Shown here one piece after another: positions 62,781-64,000 of a stretch of DNA of 64,000 nucleotides. The DNA lies in NCBI RefSeq assembly GCF_020523625.1, contig NZ_JAJAQH010000006.1:1240001-1304000 (forward strand). The letters are read 5' to 3'. Origin of the DNA: Methylovorus menthalis (GTDB taxonomy: Bacteria > Pseudomonadota > Gammaproteobacteria > Burkholderiales > Methylophilaceae). The notes below the pieces were generated by a model that did no database searches, had not been told where the DNA came from, and was given only the letters and a program-made list of their open reading frames with translations. A program made the translations under genes and the position numbers. Every line of letters begins with the position of its first letter. Positions within the stretch are counted from its first letter, which is position 1.

Positions 62781-64000
62781 TCAAGATCGCCGCGCAGGTT
62801 TCGCTTTCGGACTTGGCATGGCCTCGCGCAGCATGGCGCCCCGCACTTCAAAGCGTGCCGACTCACGCAACTTGCCGCTGGCATCGTGCAGGCTCAGCAC
62901 ATGGCGGCCGGGCATGGGGAACCAGGCGTAGCGCAGGTCTGCTACCGGTGTATTGGCGGCCTGTGTGTTGGCAGCTTGAGTATTGATCCCCGGCAAGGGG
63001 CGCGGCGATGGCATCTTGACCGGTGCCACCCGTTTGCCATCCAGCCGCCAATGCCAGCCTGCAGGCAAGGCCGGGCTTGCCTTGAACACCACCCGCTGCA
63101 GCGCGGGCGGTATTTCAGGGTCGAGCGCGATAATCGAGCCCTGGGCGGGGTATGCAATGCTCACCAGTTGATTATCCGCCTGGGCATACCCGCGCTGCTT
63201 GTTCTGGCCCGACATACTCGGGCGCACGTCATCCCCATCATTGCTCGCCCGCACCAGCGCAAGCTCGGTGCCTTTCAGAAAGAATTCCTGCCGGGGCGGC
63301 TCAATTGCAGGCTGAAAGCGCACCTGTTGCTGCAGCAGTCCAGCTGGCAGCGGGCGCACGACCGGCGCCAGCAAGCGGCCATCGGGATGGGTGTGCAGAT
63401 AATCCATCACGGCACGCCAGACCGGCGCCGCGCCGCTCACGCCTGACACATCATGCATGGGCGCGCCATTGGCGTTGCCCACCCACACGCCCACCGTGTA
63501 ACGCGCCGTGTAGCCCACGCACCAGTTATCGCGCATGTCCTTGCTGGTGCCGGTTTTCACTGCGCTCCAGTAGCGCGTCGCCAGCGCCGAATCCATGCCG
63601 AAGGTATGCGCACGGGCATTGTTATCGGCCAGGATGTCACTCACCACATAACTCGCGGCGGGCGAAAACACTTGCATGGGCTTATGCGCGTTGCCTTTGC
63701 TGGCGGATTTGGCCCATTGCATGCGCACCCCACTGTAACGGCCCTGATTGGCCAGCGCCCGATAGGCATTGGTGAGATCGAGCAGGCGCACATCGGCCGC
63801 GCCCAGCGCCAGGCTGTAGCCGTAATAGTCCACCGATTCCGTCAGCGTGCTGAAACGCAATTGCTGCAGGCGCGCAAAAAAGCGATCCGGCGTGATATGC
63901 AGCAGGCTGCGCACGGCAGGCACATTCAGCGAGCTGCCAAGTGCCGTGCGCAGGCTGACCGGGCCCATGAACTGCTTGTCGTAATTCTGCGGAATGTAAT
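62781..64000 (-). CDS. pbpC: Penicillin-binding protein 1C, C-terminal part (cut by window end)
   Basis: Bifunctional peptidoglycan synthase PBP1C, of which about 406 C-terminal residues are present; the frame runs off the right end, where YIPQNYDKQFMGPVSLRTAL continues the transpeptidase domain. The active-site KTGTS motif (AVKTGTSKDMRDNW) and SSLNVPAVRSL are visible, and a C-terminal biPBP_C-type beta domain follows (SIIALDPEIPPALQRVVF, HWRLDGKRV). The N-terminal glycosyltransferase and catalytic SxxK region lie outside the window. An Ala/Thr/Gln repeat (NTQAANTQAANT) links to the last segment. Confidence 0.9.
   Translation of the reverse strand, partial: YIPQNYDKQFMGPVSLRTALGSSLNVPAVRSLLHITPDRFFARLQQLRFSTLTESVDYYGYSLALGAADVRLLDLTNAYRALANQGRYSGVRMQWAKSASKGNAHKPMQVFSPAASYVVSDILADNNARAHTFGMDSALATRYWSAVKTGTSKDMRDNWCVGYTARYTVGVWVGNANGAPMHDVSGVSGAAPVWRAVMDYLHTHPDGRLLAPVVRPLPAGLLQQQVRFQPAIEPPRQEFFLKGTELALVRASNDGDDVRPSMSGQNKQRGYAQADNQLVSIAYPAQGSIIALDPEIPPALQRVVFKASPALPAGWHWRLDGKRVAPVKMPSPRPLPGINTQAANTQAANTPVADLRYAWFPMPGRHVLSLHDASGKLRESARFEVRGAMLREAMPSPKAKPARRS

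Overview
The window looks like a chromosomal segment of a betaproteobacterium, most likely a ribulose-monophosphate (RuMP) methylotroph of the Methylophilaceae (Methylobacillus/Methylovorus type). This is an inference. It rests on a pgl / short-form gnd / zwf block of the kind used for cyclic formaldehyde oxidation, on betaproteobacterial gene orders (aroA-cmk-rpsA-ihfB-lapA-lapB-pyrF; metG divergent from apbC, with dcd nearby) and on moderately GC-rich coding DNA. There are no rRNA or tRNA genes, insertion sequences or CRISPR arrays. The right end cuts through a penicillin-binding protein 1C gene.

Layout. 1-4.3 kb: housekeeping genes (DUF3617 protein, rsuA-type pseudouridine synthase, RhlE-type helicase, YaiI, lipocalin). 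4.4-11.5 kb: an apparent envelope/general-stress locus. It holds two EF-hand+BON secreted proteins, two free BON proteins, two small membrane proteins, DUF1328 and DUF883 proteins and a ferritin-like protein. A CHASE3 histidine kinase, a NarL-type regulator and a lone receiver protein frame them, and the intergenic gaps carry several inverted repeats. 11.5-12 kb: a guanidine-II riboswitch directly upstream of a Gdx/SugE-type exporter. 12-23.7 kb: TraB/GumN protein, YgiQ radical SAM enzyme, FadL-type porin, an unrecognised polytopic membrane protein, two divergent diguanylate cyclases and the N-degron transferases aat and bpt. 23.9-31.9 kb: tyrA-aroA-cmk-rpsA-ihfB-lapAB-pyrF and a ComEA-like protein. 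32-40 kb: metG, apbC, a methyltransferase, pgl, gnd, zwf and dcd.

40.1-43.4 kb is the most unusual stretch: a visibly AT-rich two-gene cassette on the minus strand between dcd and nrdB. It encodes a UvrD-like superfamily 1 helicase split into two reading frames, followed by a DUF2290-like protein whose TTG start overlaps the helicase stop. The split falls exactly on a correctly phased A AAA AAG heptamer, and a -1 shift there rejoins helicase motifs I-III to motifs IV-VI. This is either programmed frameshifting or a one-base A-tract deletion. The cassette resembles a laterally acquired, possibly defensive, module.

43.4-58.5 kb: class Ia nrdA/nrdB behind a well-conserved cobalamin riboswitch with a hairpin over the nrdA ribosome binding site; an EamA-type transporter; metE divergent from metR with a perfect MetR box; and an AaeXAB-type efflux operon with a NodT-type outer membrane factor and a MarR regulator, whose two promoter regions share a TATGG-NN-CCATA operator. 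58.7-64 kb: hrpA and pbpC. The main regulatory theme is ligand-responsive control of isozymes and exporters (B12 on nrdAB, guanidinium on Gdx, MetR on metE, MarR on efflux).
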